Below, one piece after another: positions 25,550 through 36,964 of a stretch of DNA of 64,000 nt; within the stretch, counting starts at the first letter, position 1; each line of letters opens with the position of its first letter. The DNA comes from Paramecium tetraurelia (lineage: Eukaryota > Ciliophora > Oligohymenophorea > Peniculida > Parameciidae), in assembly GCF_000165425.1 (NCBI RefSeq), contig NW_001799488.1, forward strand, positions 317,350 through 381,349. The letters run 5' to 3'. A program made the position numbers and the translations under genes. The notes under the pieces were generated by a model, which saw nothing but the letters and a program-made list of their open reading frames with translations, ran no database searches and was not told the DNA's origin.

Positions 25550-26514
25550 ATGATGTTATTGAAGATTTTCAGGTGTAGGTATAAGAATAGATTTTTTTAA
25601 ATCTTGTTTGATTTAATTATATTATTCGTTATGATGCAATATTATAATCGTGAATGTTTATAATTAAAACATTTATAGAAGTTTTAATGATCAACTCAGT
25701 TAGATAGAGTGAGAATAGAAAGCTGTCACAAAGTCACAAGAGTTAAAACTACAATTTCCCCAAGAGAGCATCATCCTAATTTAAGTAATAATGCATTGAT
25801 TTTAAAGAATCCATTATTTGCCAAGCATCTCGAGCAATTCCACTTGTTGCAGTAATTCATGTACTTCGAGTCCACCAGAGAGTTGTTCCAAATTAGATGA
25901 GGATAATGTTGAAAGTATAATAAGTAACAACAATTAGATATATTGGTTTCCAAAAATACATCATAAGATCCTCTAAGTTGTTTTAACTATGATGATTTCA
26001 AAGGAGTACTACCAGTTACTATCAATGGAATAAAAATTCTGAAAATTGATTGGAGTTATTTTACAGCAACTCCTAATATGTAATCCCCATGGAAGGCTCA
26101 TTGTTATTGGACTGTTGGATATACTTTTGATATCAATATGAGGAAGATGAAGAGATCTTAGAATATAAGATATCGTTTGATCATTCAAAGTTGGTGTTGC
26201 TTAAACAATAAATCTTGGGTGAAAACAAAATGGGATAGATTGTTGGAACATGAAACTGGACATTATCTAATTGGGTGTTTATGTGCTTTAGATTTTAAAT
26301 AAAAGTAAAATATATCTATAAATAATACTCAGAGCAGACAAATTCAAATATACTAAGAATTATCGAATGGAATGCACTAAGTTATTTCAAGATACATTCT
26401 ATTTTTATTTGCAATTGGAGAAAATATACTGAAGAGGAAACTAATCATAGTCAAAATGTAGCCAAACAAAAAGAATGGAATCAATTCATTAAGTTAGAAT
26501 TATTAAAATATTGA
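25550..26514 (+). pseudogene. Membrane-anchored HExxH metallopeptidase-like gene, disrupted
   Basis: The start encodes a positively charged segment followed by a hydrophobic signal-anchor (FFQILFDLIILFVMM). The C-terminal half contains a zincin-type motif, LLEHETGHYLIGCL, at 26249-26263, then a KNYRMECTKLFQDTFYFYLQ stretch and EEETNHSQN, a pattern like the DUF922-type putative peptidases. Introns at 25915-25937 and near 26305 fit. The frame is broken, with TGA at 25688-25690 in the otherwise open N-terminal frame, a frame change near 25800-25850 before the Cys/Ser-rich stretch, and a +1 change in an AAAA run near 26424. It is probably inactive, or the sequence contains errors. Confidence 0.6.
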
Positions 26515-26675
26515 CACAATCATGTTTCTCAATTAATTTATTTTTACTCAACATCAATCATTTATTATTTTAATATAAATGAATAACCTAATATCATTGA
26601 ATTAATATTGTATTTGTAGCCAAATGTGAATATTATGTATCAATAATATAAATGATAATAAATCAAAAGGATTTT

Positions 26676-27483
26676 ATGTTCAAAGAGATTAAACAAGAAT
26701 TGGCCTAAAAGTATAAGCAATTAGAAATTGATCAAATTGAAATAATGCAGAAACTCTAATGTTATAAAGAGTCTGCATAAAACAAATAACATGTCGATAA
26801 TAATTCATTATTGATTGACGATATACAAAACTCTTCTCTTCTCTTGCTTTCAAATACATAAAGGGACGTAGCAGATAAAACAATTACTGATTTAAAAAGA
26901 GCATTAGAATAATCGGAAAGAGATAGAGAGAATAAAATTGAATAGATTAACGAATTAAAAAAATTAAATTAAAAATTATACGAAGAATTAAATATTGCAA
27001 AAAACAATGTAATAAAATCAAATAAACTTCTAAATGAGATTACATTTCAAAAGGAAGAATTAATGAATTAAATCAATATGATTAGGAAGCGTAAATCAGT
27101 TGACACTTCTTTTTATTAAACTTCGATTACTGATATCACAAATCAAGATATCTCAATCCAAATGAATAGAAAAAAATCAATGTCTCAATATGAAACTGCT
27201 GATCAAAAACAACTGCAATAGTATAAAAAGTTTGCAGAGTGCGTTAAAGATATGATACTAAAATTATAACCAAAACTATATGAAAGTATTTTTATATTGA
27301 TAATTACTTTTAGATTAAAATGTGTCGCTGTCTGATGCTTGGAAGTGGTTAAAGATCATAATTAATGACTATGTTCAAATTGCAAATACAATTAAGCAAT
27401 TGAAATAGATTCTCAATGTAGAGTAGCCATACATTGTTTTAGAAGTTTAATAATTAATTAACATGATTGTTTATAAATAATGA
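26676..27483 (+). CDS. Coiled-coil protein of unknown function
   Basis: About 260 residues, largely heptad-like helix (QELAQKYKQLEIDQIEIMQK, REDRENKIEQIN-type stretches) with Ser/Thr-rich breaks in the middle. A 28-nt intron near 27289 joins a C-terminal helical segment (WKWLKIIINDYVQIANTIKQ) and the frame ends at TGA 27481. No catalytic or binding motif was seen. Such proteins are often structural, for example cytoskeletal or basal-body parts, but nothing here decides that. Confidence 0.75.
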
Positions 27484-27558
27484 TTCATTATAAATAATAA
27501 TTAGTGTTCTATTTCTATTGAAAATCAAATACATTAATTTAAATAATCAAAATTCAAA

Positions 27559-28301
27559 ATGGATAATAAGAAAAAAAAGAATAAGAATAAGACCAAAAAA
27601 GAGCAACAACCATAATAACAATAGCCATAAAATTAATTAGTACCAAAAAATTAATAACATCATCACGATCATGAACATCATGGAAACGATGAACATCATC
27701 ACGATCATGCTCATTGTAATCATGGATTGCCAAGTGATGCTTCTAATCTAGACCCTACCAGTTTATTAAATGGTTTAAATAAAGGAGAAGGATTGCTTGG
27801 TAGCTTAAGCATGATACCCAAATTGACAGAAATGTTAAATCAATTAACCAATTTTGGAGGTTAAGCCTTCAAACCTGATGACCCCCTCCCTGATTTCACT
27901 AAATTTGATTAAACTAAGGTAAAATATTAATATAAAATTGTAGTAAACCTTGGAAGTAGCAATCGAAGAGTTTTAATCCACAATTGAAAGCGTCCAAAAG
28001 AAAGATTTCACTAATCTAACAAAACCAGTTGTGTAGAAACAGCAATAATAAAAATTATCTAAACAATAGTAGCAATAAAAAGATAAGTATGATAACCATA
28101 TAATTATAGAAATAATTAAATTATCAAATAAAATATTGATTATCTGAATACATTGCAAAAGGACTTGAAGAAACTCATGCAAGATGTAAATATGTTCATT
28201 TATCATAGTAATCCCTGAACGGAATTGCACCTATATTGAATCAAGGAATTGAGAACTTAAATTAAGATATCCAATATTATTAGAAGTAATAAGAAGTATG
28301 A
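27559..28301 (+). CDS. His-rich small protein of unknown function
   Basis: A Lys/Gln-rich start is followed by a dense His cluster (HHHDHEHHGNDEHHHDHAHC) of metal-binding type, then LLNGLNKGEGLLGSLSMIPK, and a C-terminal helical Gln-rich region. Three short introns (near 27920, 28080 and 28180; 25, 23 and 23 nt) are needed to keep the frame to TGA 28299. The His cluster could buffer zinc or nickel or simply be a low-complexity linker. No family is recognised. The protein is soluble, without a signal peptide. Confidence 0.7.
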
Positions 28302-28655
28302 GAATTAAATATATAAATTAATTATTCATTTACACCCCATATTTGATCTCTCTTTTTACAGTTCAAAATTCTTTTCCCTTATGATAAACTCAAAATACAT
28401 TGTAATTTCAGACATGCTTTAATGAATCATAATTCACATACTTTAGTTTTAATGCATTAAATACCGAACTACGCATTATTTTTATTACTGAACCATTATT
28501 AAAATAGAAATGCAGCATTCAGAAGAATAAATAAATTATGACTAATTTCATTTAGAATTTTGAACATTCTTCTAAACTTAGATTAACAAAATCCTTTTAA
28601 ATAATTTATAGCATGAAGGAATTTAAGAGTATTAAATTAAAAAATATAATCAGAA
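28302..28655. other. Intergenic, about 350 bp, no gene seen
   Basis: A+T-rich. A short open frame starting ATGCAGCATTCAGAAG near 28510 stops within 18 codons. No motif was seen. Confidence 0.4.
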
Positions 28656-29203
28656 ATGAATTAAGAAGAAATTATAAACAGAATCTTTGAAAAATATGTT
28701 GCCAAATCATGATTTTAATCTGACTTTAATATTAACCCTAATTATTTTAATACTTTAGAATTTATCATAAACTATTAAGTACTACCTTAATTGTAATGTT
28801 AAGAGAATGATTTATTAAAAAAAGCTGAGACTTGTGTTTAGGAAAGTAGCCCTTGCAATTGGAATGAATAAAAGTATCAGGAAAATTAACTATAAGATCA
28901 AATTTTCTAAAAGTCTTAATGAACAAAGAATGTAACAGACAAAGATATATGTGAACCAAAATTCAATGGTATTTGCAAGATCTATTATCAAATAAAGGTC
29001 ATTAGACTAATGAGGAGCATGAGTAATATTTTGAATTTGTCAATACTCACTATAATATTTTGAAGTCAAAATATGATAAGAAATCCAAAAAGATTTAAAA
29101 AATGATGAACTAGTTTATACACTCAAGAAGTGCCACTTAATGCAGATCACATCATCAAAAGTTTAATACACTACAATAGATTAAGAGAAAGAAGCAGTAT
29201 TGA
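28656..29203 (+). pseudogene. Relic of a SHAQKY-class single-Myb gene
   Basis: Coding-like pieces in two frames: MNQEEIINRIFEKYVAKS is followed by an in-frame TGA at 28710-28712, the same frame then continues (NPNYFNTLEFIINYQVLPQL), and a third piece contains TNEEHEQYFEFVNTHYNILK and SATQCRSHHQKF. The last is the recognition-helix signature of SHAQKYF-type Myb-like proteins. The Trp expected before TNEEH is replaced by TAG (Gln here). With the in-frame stop and frame changes, it is probably not functional. Boundaries are approximate. Confidence 0.5.
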
Positions 29204-29317
29204 ATTATTAAAAAAATTAATTATTGTCATCTAATTCTAATATTATCATCATACTCAAGTGGATTTAATTTTTCTATAAATGAAATATTGATTTATTATT
29301 GATATAATTTTATTTTA

Positions 29318-30678
29318 ATGGAAATAAATTGTAAATTACCCCCTAAAATAACTATGAACCCATTATATTATAGCAATGGAGCTAGGCCTGTCATTTAATA
29401 CAGGGTCAATCCAAATGATTAGAGGAGATACACGGCAGATATTGAGGCTATGAGGAAATATTCAAAAAGTTAGAATTAATACAAGCAAAATGATGTTAGG
29501 TATCTGTGTGATCTATTAATTAGCGGAAATCAATAGAATTCTCAATAGAAATCTTAAGGAATAGCAAGAGCTAATACTGCGGATAAATAATAATTGGAAG
29601 ATTCAAAAAATCAATATAATTCTAGTCGAGACAATAAGAAACCGCAGTAACCATAATTATTCAAAGTGTAGAGCTAAGCTAAGCCCATCTTTGAGAATTT
29701 TAGCAAATGTCAAAGTCAAAAACTCAAAAATCACAGTTTTGTTACTTAGCATAAGTAGAATGAGAAACCACACTCTTTTAAATAGATAGCATAGAAAGGT
29801 CCATCGTAAATATCGCATTGTAAATAATTACATCATGTTAGTGTATTATGTTGCAGACTTATAAAATGCAATTCTGAATCAGAAATTATAAAGTTCAGCT
29901 TTGTTTAGAGAACATATTCAATCATCCTTCACCTACATCCCCGTAATTAAGAATCTATAAATCGATAAAGAATAAATCCAAGAGAAACTCTTAAATATCC
30001 CAATAAATTTGAATAAGAAATGTAAAGATTTTTATTTAAGACAAGACAACAAGACAATTATTTTCGATATGGATGAGACCTTAATACATTGTAATGAGGA
30101 CGAGAACGATAAATGCTAGTTTAAGATAGACATCCAATTTGAGGATGGGGAAATCATAGAGGCTGGTATCAACATTAGGAATTTTGCAAGAGAAATAATC
30201 CAGAAACTGAGTGATTTATGCGAGGTTATGATTTTCACTGCTTCTTAGGATGTTTATGCTAATAAAGTATTAGATGAACTTATTAATTAGGTTATCAACA
30301 TTCTGGATCCAAATAATAAATTAAGTTACAGAATCTTCAGAGAGAGTTGTATTTCAGTGGGGGATAACAATCTAATAAAACATTTGGGAGTGTTGAATAG
30401 GGATTTGAAGAATGTTGTTTTGATTGATAATTCCTCTTATAGTTTTGCGTAATTATTGATCTTAACACAAAGTTAGACACCATTTAGAGAATGGGATTCC
30501 GATTTTGCCATATTACTATGATGACAAGGATAACCAATTGATCAAGTTGTATAGATATTTGTGCTAGAACATTTTGCCTGCTGATGATGTAAGACCAGTG
30601 ATTTTGTAGCATTTCAAATTGGATAGATTAAATTAATATGAGAGTGTGGAAGAAGCTGTATAAAATTTGTATTTTTGA
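29318..30678 (+). CDS. FCP/SCP-type (CTD-like) phosphatase
   Basis: HAD-fold Ser phosphatase. The catalytic DxDx(T/V) motif is in IIFDMDETLIHCNEDE, followed by AREIIQKLSDLCEVMIFTAS, YRIFRESCISVGD, LIKHLGVLNRDLKNVVLID and the C-terminal ILPYYYDDKDNQLIKLYRYL, all matching the NLI-interacting-factor/SCP family that acts on RNA polymerase II CTD or Smad-like substrates. The N-terminal ~170 residues are Gln-rich and unrelated. Introns are at 29820-29841 (22 nt) and 30449-30476 (28 nt). The start is the first ATG and the stop is TGA at 30676. The substrate cannot be inferred. Confidence 0.92.
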
Positions 30679-30755
30679 AAACATTCTTCTGTATATTTTG
30701 TTAACACATTTTTTTAAATGGCATAATGCTTTAATTTAATACATATATCAGATTA

Positions 30756-31507
30756 ATGCAAGCTGAAAATGACCATCAATAAGAGAGTTCAAATAATATT
30801 AATCATCTTCGTTAAAAATCATCTTATGTATGAAGTATTCCAAATATCGTTTCAGTTAATCAGGAATAGAAGAAAAATTTATGATGACAATGACTTTAGG
30901 GAGGTTGTCAAAAATTTCTACAATTTGGTCTCCGAAATTAATAAAGGTTAATATTCGGTCTAGACATTAATAGTTAAGAAGATATCGAAGGCTCCCTTAC
31001 GGAAATAGCCTCAATAGTTGAAATAAAAAAATACAAGCAAAAACAAATAACCACCAACTAAGGAACTTTCTTATTCTAAAAGGGATGTCCATTTCAGACC
31101 TGATTAACAAGCATAATAATACTTCAATTCTTGTTTCAGTCAATAAATTATGAGTCAATTGATGCCTACCTTCGATCAGCCTAGTAGTAAATAAACTCCA
31201 TTCTTTTATGATAAACCGAAGCCTCATCTCAATTTCAAACGAAATCAAATGCATATCCAAGCCGCATACTAAATTTATATAAAGGAGTTTGGCTCTGGAT
31301 TGGTTGACAGCAGGGATCCAACATCATTTGCAAGAAAAGTTATGAATTCCAACTTTAATTCTAAAGTAAAAATTCATTAAGAACCAGACCCAATATTAAG
31401 AGGAGGAAAAGGAGAGTGACAGATCAGAAAAATTAAATAAGTCTTATGAAGATGGCAAAAAGAAACCTTTAAAAGAACTAGTTCGAGAATTTTAGAGTGA
31501 TTAATGA
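30756..31507 (+). CDS. Unrecognised basic protein
   Basis: Starts MQAENDHQQESSNNINHLRQ; a 28-nt intron at 30828-30855 (ends CAG) joins LIRNRRKIYDDNDFREVVKN. The rest is basic, Pro/Gln/Lys-rich and probably disordered (SYSKRDVHFRPDQQ, KPKPHLNFKRNQMHIQ), with an acidic/basic tail (KPLKELVREFQSDQ) ending at TGA 31505. Reaching the tail frame needs either a 16-nt intron (ends AAG) or removal of one A in a five-A run near 31370. No family is recognised. Confidence 0.6.
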
Positions 31508-31847
31508 TTTTAAAAACAAACGAAGTAATAAAAAGATGGGTATAAAAATAATAGCATAAGTTATTCTTTATAAATGTTCTAATTTTGGTTTTTTACTTTA
31601 ATACTAATACTAATTGTAGCTTTTCTTAAAATATCGTAACATTAGTATATTGTTCAAAATTAATATAATTCTATAGATTTTATATCCCTAAATTTATTGT
31701 AATATCATCTTAATTCATCAATTGAAATGTCATTGATTACTAAATTTATTAAAATATGGAGTATTATTTATATTTTATTCTTTTTTAGACATTGAGTCAT
31801 TCCTTTTTTGTTAATTAATTGTAAAATATAAAAGGACAAAAAACTAA
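31508..31847. other. Intergenic, about 340 bp, no gene seen
   Basis: A+T-rich, T-runs on the plus strand, no open frame of note. It precedes the start of the MOK-type kinase gene. Confidence 0.5.
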
Positions 31848-33443
31848 ATGAATTGTAATTGAAATTTTGTATTTTACATTAGAATACAAACTTGTGGGAA
31901 AGAAAGGAGAGGGAACATTTTCAGAGGTCATCAAATCACAATCATTCAAAACAGGAAACTATGTGGCTATCAAGTGTATGAAAAATAAATTCACATCTAT
32001 TGAATAAGTAAACATTTTTAAGAAGATTAAAGGTCAATCACTTAAGAGAGATTCAAGCTCTTAGGAAATTGAGTCCTCATGAACATATCATTAAGCTAAT
32101 CGAAGTTCTATAGTAACACATTTTATAATTATTATGGTAGTGATGAACCTACAGGAAGATTGGCTTTAGTATTTGAATTAATGGAGCAGAATCTCTATGA
32201 ACATATCAAGGGTATGAAGATGTTAATCCCAATTAGGCAGAAGACAACCGTTGAATCCTTAGAAAGTTAAATCCTTTATGTACTAACTGCTAAAATCGAT
32301 TGATCATATGCATAGAAATGGCATCTTCCATAGAGATATCAAGCCGTAAGCATATATCATTTAAATAGTGAAAACATTTTACTGAATTCAGATCATTTGA
32401 AACTTGCAGATTTTGGATCGTGCAAAGGCATTTATTCAAAGCATCCTTATACAGAGTAAGAAATACCTTAACCTGATTATAGATATATCTCTACTAGATG
32501 GTACAGAGCCCCTGAATGTTTATTGACAGACGGATATTATGACCAAAAGATGGATTTATGGGGCGTGGGATGTGTGATGTTTGAAATCATAGCCCTGTTT
32601 CCTCTCTTTCCAGGAACTAATGAATTAGATTAGGTTAACAAGATCCATAATATTTTGGGAACTCCAAATCCCAAGGTTTTTGATAGATTCAGAAAGTAAT
32701 AGAATCCAATTTTGATAATAGATAAGCCACTCATATGGAGATTAATTTCCCCAATAAACATGGTACTGGTATTGAGAGACTTCTCCAAGGATAAACCAAG
32801 GAGTGCATTGATTTAATTAAAATGTTATTGGTGTATGACCCTGAGGAAAGAATTACTGCTCAATCGGCTTTGAGACATGAATACTTTAGAGAACTCTATG
32901 AAGCAGATGCGACTCAAAAGAGTTTTCAACATACTCTCTAAAATATCAAAATTTCTTATCATCGAGAATAGTAATGAAATTATCTATAAATAGGAATGAC
33001 AATTCTTTGGAAAGAAGTCAAAGAATCGATGAGGGTAAACAGATGCACTAGCCCAATTTTAAGAAGACACAGAATTATTATGCAAAATCATAGAAGAAAT
33101 CTGGAGTAATTGTAATATTTTAGATTATAGTTGCCTTCCTTACAATTTGATTTGAAAGTAGAGAGTATATACAAGAACACGCAACATCATGATAGTGATG
33201 ATGATTTAGATAAGTAATCTTCAAATAAATAAATGATGCTGCCTGAAATCAAGAAAAAGAAAAAGTATGATCCCAAAATTATTTATGGGAAATAGCAATA
33301 TCAATCCAGCTAAGCATATTAGTTTAATTCAAAAGGTATAAGTTGCATTTAATATATAAGCTGGCAAAAAAATGGCACATGGATTATAAGCTGATTATAT
33401 AGTTTACGGAAAGAAAGCAGTGAATTAATAAGTCTTAGGCTGA
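31848..33443 (+). CDS. MOK/MAK-type (RCK family) Ser/Thr protein kinase
   Basis: Complete kinase domain: glycine loop GKKGEGTFSEV, VAIKCM lysine, HRDIKPENILL, DFGSC, activation loop TEYISTRWYRAPE, and ALFPLFPGTNELDQVNKIH. The TEY...STRWYRAPE loop is typical of the MOK/MAK/ICK group linked to cilia length control, which suits a ciliate. The C-terminal extension is charged (IKKKKKYDPKIIYGKQ) and ends GKKAVNQQVLG. About nine introns interrupt it, including 31855-31882 and 32008-32032 (ends AAG). The catalytic Lys, HRD Asp and DFG Asp are all present, so it should be active. Confidence 0.93.
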
Positions 33444-33531
33444 TTAATTTAATTTTTGAATTTATGATTCATCATCTATTTAATATTAATGTGCTATTTG
33501 AATCATCATCAAATTCCAATTATAATTAAAA

Positions 33532-34122
33532 ATGAAGATATTAGTGATAACATGTTTAATGGTTTTAACTTTATCCAATCCTTTAGAGAAAATCCAAAAG
33601 ATAAATGTTCCATGCATTGAAGAAATAGGATACCTTACTAAAGATTTATTTGTCTTTGGTTTGGATATTGCTAGACATAAATTCTGCAATCAAGTTAAAG
33701 ATGTTATCGGAATCATCGTTGAAATCGTCAAATTGAAAAATGCTTGTTCCTCATCGAGTAGCTAAGACATAATGGAAGAGCACAACAAAACTTTAGCTTG
33801 TCTACAAAATTCACTGGATATTGCTGAAGATGCTTATAATGCATATAATGCATTTATTCAAAAAGGATTCTCTGATGAATTATTTGACTAAACAACCAAT
33901 ATCCAATAATAACTAGTCTCCACCTTGAGTAGATGTAGTTCCAAAGCTAAGTTACTAGAAGACATCTTCCCAACTCATTGTATTTCCGTCATGAATAACT
34001 TCGCCAGAGATGCTCTATTCATTAAGGAACAAAGACATCAACCTTGGAAAATAATTGATGGATTAGCCTCTATGGGTGAAAATTATCAAGTAGCCAAACA
34101 ACATTGTCCATTTATGAAATGA
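33532..34122 (+). CDS. Secreted Cys-containing protein of unknown function
   Basis: Single exon, 196 residues. A signal peptide is clear (MKILVITCLMVLTLSNPLEK). The mature part is helical, with about eight Cys (VPCIEE, KFCNQV, NACSSS, LACLQN, SRCSSK, THCISV, QHCPF) that probably pair. TAA/TAG are read as Gln at several sites. It has no membrane segment after the signal peptide, so it is probably secreted or stored in granules. I do not recognise the family. Confidence 0.85.
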
Positions 34123-34333
34123 TTATTACCAATATATTAACATAGAATCCAACATTAAAATATATTAATTACTGTTGGATACCTACTTAATTCTCAGTTT
34201 ATTTAATTATTCAATTATTTATAGTAAAAACAAACAACAATTTTGTTGGATCCAATCCTTGCTGTTACTAAGAAAATTTAATTTAAAAAATGAAACAACT
34301 TAATTATATTATTATTTTAATATTATAAGGACT

Positions 34334-35177
34334 ATGCTCAATCGAACAGATAAGAGTTCTCAATTCAGGAGAACAAATTAAAGCATGGAGGGTGCTTCAA
34401 AAAAAGAAATCATTTCAGATCAAAAATCCAGAAAGGAATTAGCAGTTCCTTAAGAGGATGAGAGGAAAATGTTAGGATCTAAGGAAAGTGAAAAGCGATC
34501 TCAACTGAAAATTGGGAGTCACCAATAATCAAGAAAGACTCTTAGAGGACAGGATGACGAGGAGAAAGGGACTAAGGTTATAGGAGAAGGGAGATTGGAT
34601 GAATATGGAGAAGAAGAGGAGGATACTGTTTGTCTAAGGTTTCCTCATCTATCCTTTTGTCCTTACAACTATCAATCCCAATTGAAGGAGACTTTATTCG
34701 TTGAAATTTAACCTGGAATTTATCTATGCGGATTTGCCATGGGATTATGGACTAAATACTTGTTATAAAAAGCAGTAACGAATGTATTGAACCTAACCTC
34801 CATGGAATACACTAAGAGAACTAAGTATTTTAGATATTTAAATATTGATGTTCACAATACTTCTGATGAGGATATTAAAAAACACTTTAGAATTAGTAAT
34901 AGATTCATAAGAGAAGTAGAATATATCAATAATTATTATGTAGACTTTACTATAAAAAGGCAAAGTGCTTATTCACTGTAGAGATGGACTTAATATTGGT
35001 CCATGCTTTATCTTAGCTTATTTGATAAATGAAATAAAAATGCCCTTGAAATTAGGAATTGAGTTATTACAATCCTTTATTCCACTATTAGATATCGCTG
35101 TTCATTTCTATAAGCAGTTAGAGTAATACGATTTAGAGAAATTGGCTCTATTATAAGTAAAAACCAAAGATTCATGA
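34334..35177 (+). CDS. Dual-specificity-phosphatase-like protein, probably inactive
   Basis: A disordered, charged N-terminal ~110 residues precede a DSP fold: EIQPGIYLCGFAMGLWTKYL, VTNVLNLTSMEY, FRYLNIDVHNTSDEDIKKHF, then KGKVLIHCRDGLNIGPCFIL, AYLINEIKMPLKLGIELLQS. The P-loop HCxxGxxR reads HCRDGLNI: the Cys is present but the phosphate-binding Arg is replaced by Ile, so catalysis is unlikely (STYX-like pseudophosphatase). An intron at 34916-34943 (28 nt) joins RFIRE to TLLQKGK. Start: ATG 34334 is in the DSP frame. An overlapping frame from 34289 that looks like a signal peptide was rejected. Confidence 0.8.
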
Positions 35178-35487
35178 TTTTTGAATTGATTCACAATCAT
35201 AAAATATTATTTTATTGTATTTCACCTACTATTATTTAACATTTCTCAGCATTAAATGATCTGAAACAATTCAAATAGATTATTATCATTTGAAATCCTA
35301 TTATACTGAAGGATACTTTCTTTTGAATTTATTCTTTAGCTGCATCGTGATTACATATTTGAAAGCATAAGGAATTTAGAATATATTCAATAAATTAAAT
35401 CAAACAATACCATTATTTTGTATTTCAAATATTTTGTACATGAAACCTTGTCTTATATTTTATTCTTATTATTTATTGGTTTATAAA
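35178..35487. other. Intergenic, about 310 bp, no gene seen
   Basis: A+T-rich spacer between two plus-strand genes; no continuous frame and no motif recognised. Confidence 0.5.
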
Positions 35488-36819
35488 ATGTCTATGCGAA
35501 TTGTATAATCTACAAAGAAGATTCTGGACATGTCTCATTCTAGTCAAACAGTCCTAAATAGCCAAAGGCCTCAGATGTCTTTGATGCCAAAGGAAAAGCT
35601 TGTTATAGGATTAAATTCAAAACAGGAGAAAAAAATAAATAAAATTGTTATCAAATTGGAAGATCAGATAAACAAATCTATTGTTGATTAAGTCCATCTT
35701 GAGCAAAGTAAACTGTTACAGGAGGTTTAACATACAAAATAGGATCTATTGGAAACCAAAATTTCAATGGAGATTACTCACACTCATTTTGAACTCAAGG
35801 TGCCAAAGGTGATTGTACAACCACAAATACTTGAGATTCCAAAAATCGTTGTACCTTCTAAGATAAAAATTGAGGAAGAGGATAAATTAATGACTTATAA
35901 TTAAACCAATTTGCTGAAGTAATAATTGATTTAGATTAAAAAATGCAATGAACCTATTCAATTACTGTTGCAAGAGAACAATAAACGAAAAAAATATTAC
36001 TCAAGAGCTTAAAGAGAGAAGGAAGATGTTGTTCATTGGGGTTAACGGAAATTACTGATAAGTGAGATTTGGTTTTTGACAAAGTATGGTTGTTTATCTA
36101 GGAATATTATCTATGCAGGAGCAGCCCCGGGATTTCACATCTAATTTCTATCTGATTTATTTTAAAATCACAAATTTTATTTATTTGATCCAAACGACTT
36201 TTAAGTTAAATAGGGACCAAAGATAACTATATACTAACGTTGCTTCACTAACGAAGAAGCCTAAAAATTTAGGGAATTGTTTTAGGTATGAATTAATTAA
36301 CAAGAATGATTATCTATTCATTTCAGACATTCGAACTGCCAATTTTAAATGCATGACCCCATTGGAAAATGAGTAAGCAGTACTAGGAGACAATCAATTA
36401 CAAATGGAATGGGTCAAAATCCTCAAACCTTAAAAGGTATTTCAATTCACTCTATATCCATCAAGGCCATGTTGAAATTCCGTTGTGCTTATCCAACTGA
36501 AATCAATGATCCAACTGAATTCTTTGAAGGGGAAATCTATATCCAAGCCTGGGCCCCAGCATCATCCACAGAAACCAGATTGGTACCTTACGATTATGTC
36601 AATACCATACCCTACGACAATGTCAAATATGAGGAGCAGATGTTCTATCATAATGATGTTGTGAGAAAGAAGTAAAAGGGTTCGTTAAGTTGGGATGACA
36701 GAGCAGAAACTGAAGTGTTAATTGAGTATTTACGCAATTCAGGAATCAATGAAAATCAAATAATTAAATAAGTGAATCTAATCAAAGATCTAATAACAAA
36801 AAAGTTGAATTATTAATGA
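35488..36819 (+). CDS. VP39-like cap 2'-O-methyltransferase family protein
   Basis: The C-terminal two-thirds matches the poly(A)-polymerase regulatory subunit/VP39-like family, an S-adenosylmethionine-dependent cap ribose methyltransferase known in poxviruses, giant viruses and some protists. Visible blocks: VVHWGQRKLLISEIWFLTKY, IIYAGAAPGFHIQFLSDLF (SAM-binding loop), YLFDPNDFQVKQGPKIT, DYLFISDIRT, QLQMEWVKILKPQKAMLKFR and the tail GEIYIQAWAPASSTETRLVP. The N-terminal ~170 residues are coiled or disordered. Introns at 36286-36304 (19 nt, or a one-base shift instead) and 36437-36465 (29 nt) both end AAG. The gene uses the host code and has host introns, so it is a resident gene; its likely role is mRNA cap modification. 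Confidence 0.85.
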
Positions 36820-36964
36820 AATGTTGCATCTGTATAAATTATTTTATTTTGATTAATCAACAATAATATATAGTATTAAATAATATTATAGACTGTTCTA
36901 TAATTGAGTTATAGAATATCCCTATTTAAAAATCCCAATCTCCAAGCTCATCCTATATATATTA

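Noticed and set aside
34289-34480. Signal-peptide-like frame (MKQLNYIIILILQGLCS) overlapping the phosphatase-like gene
   Set aside because: It stops within about 60 codons and is out of frame with the DSP domain; ATG 34334 opens the DSP frame directly.
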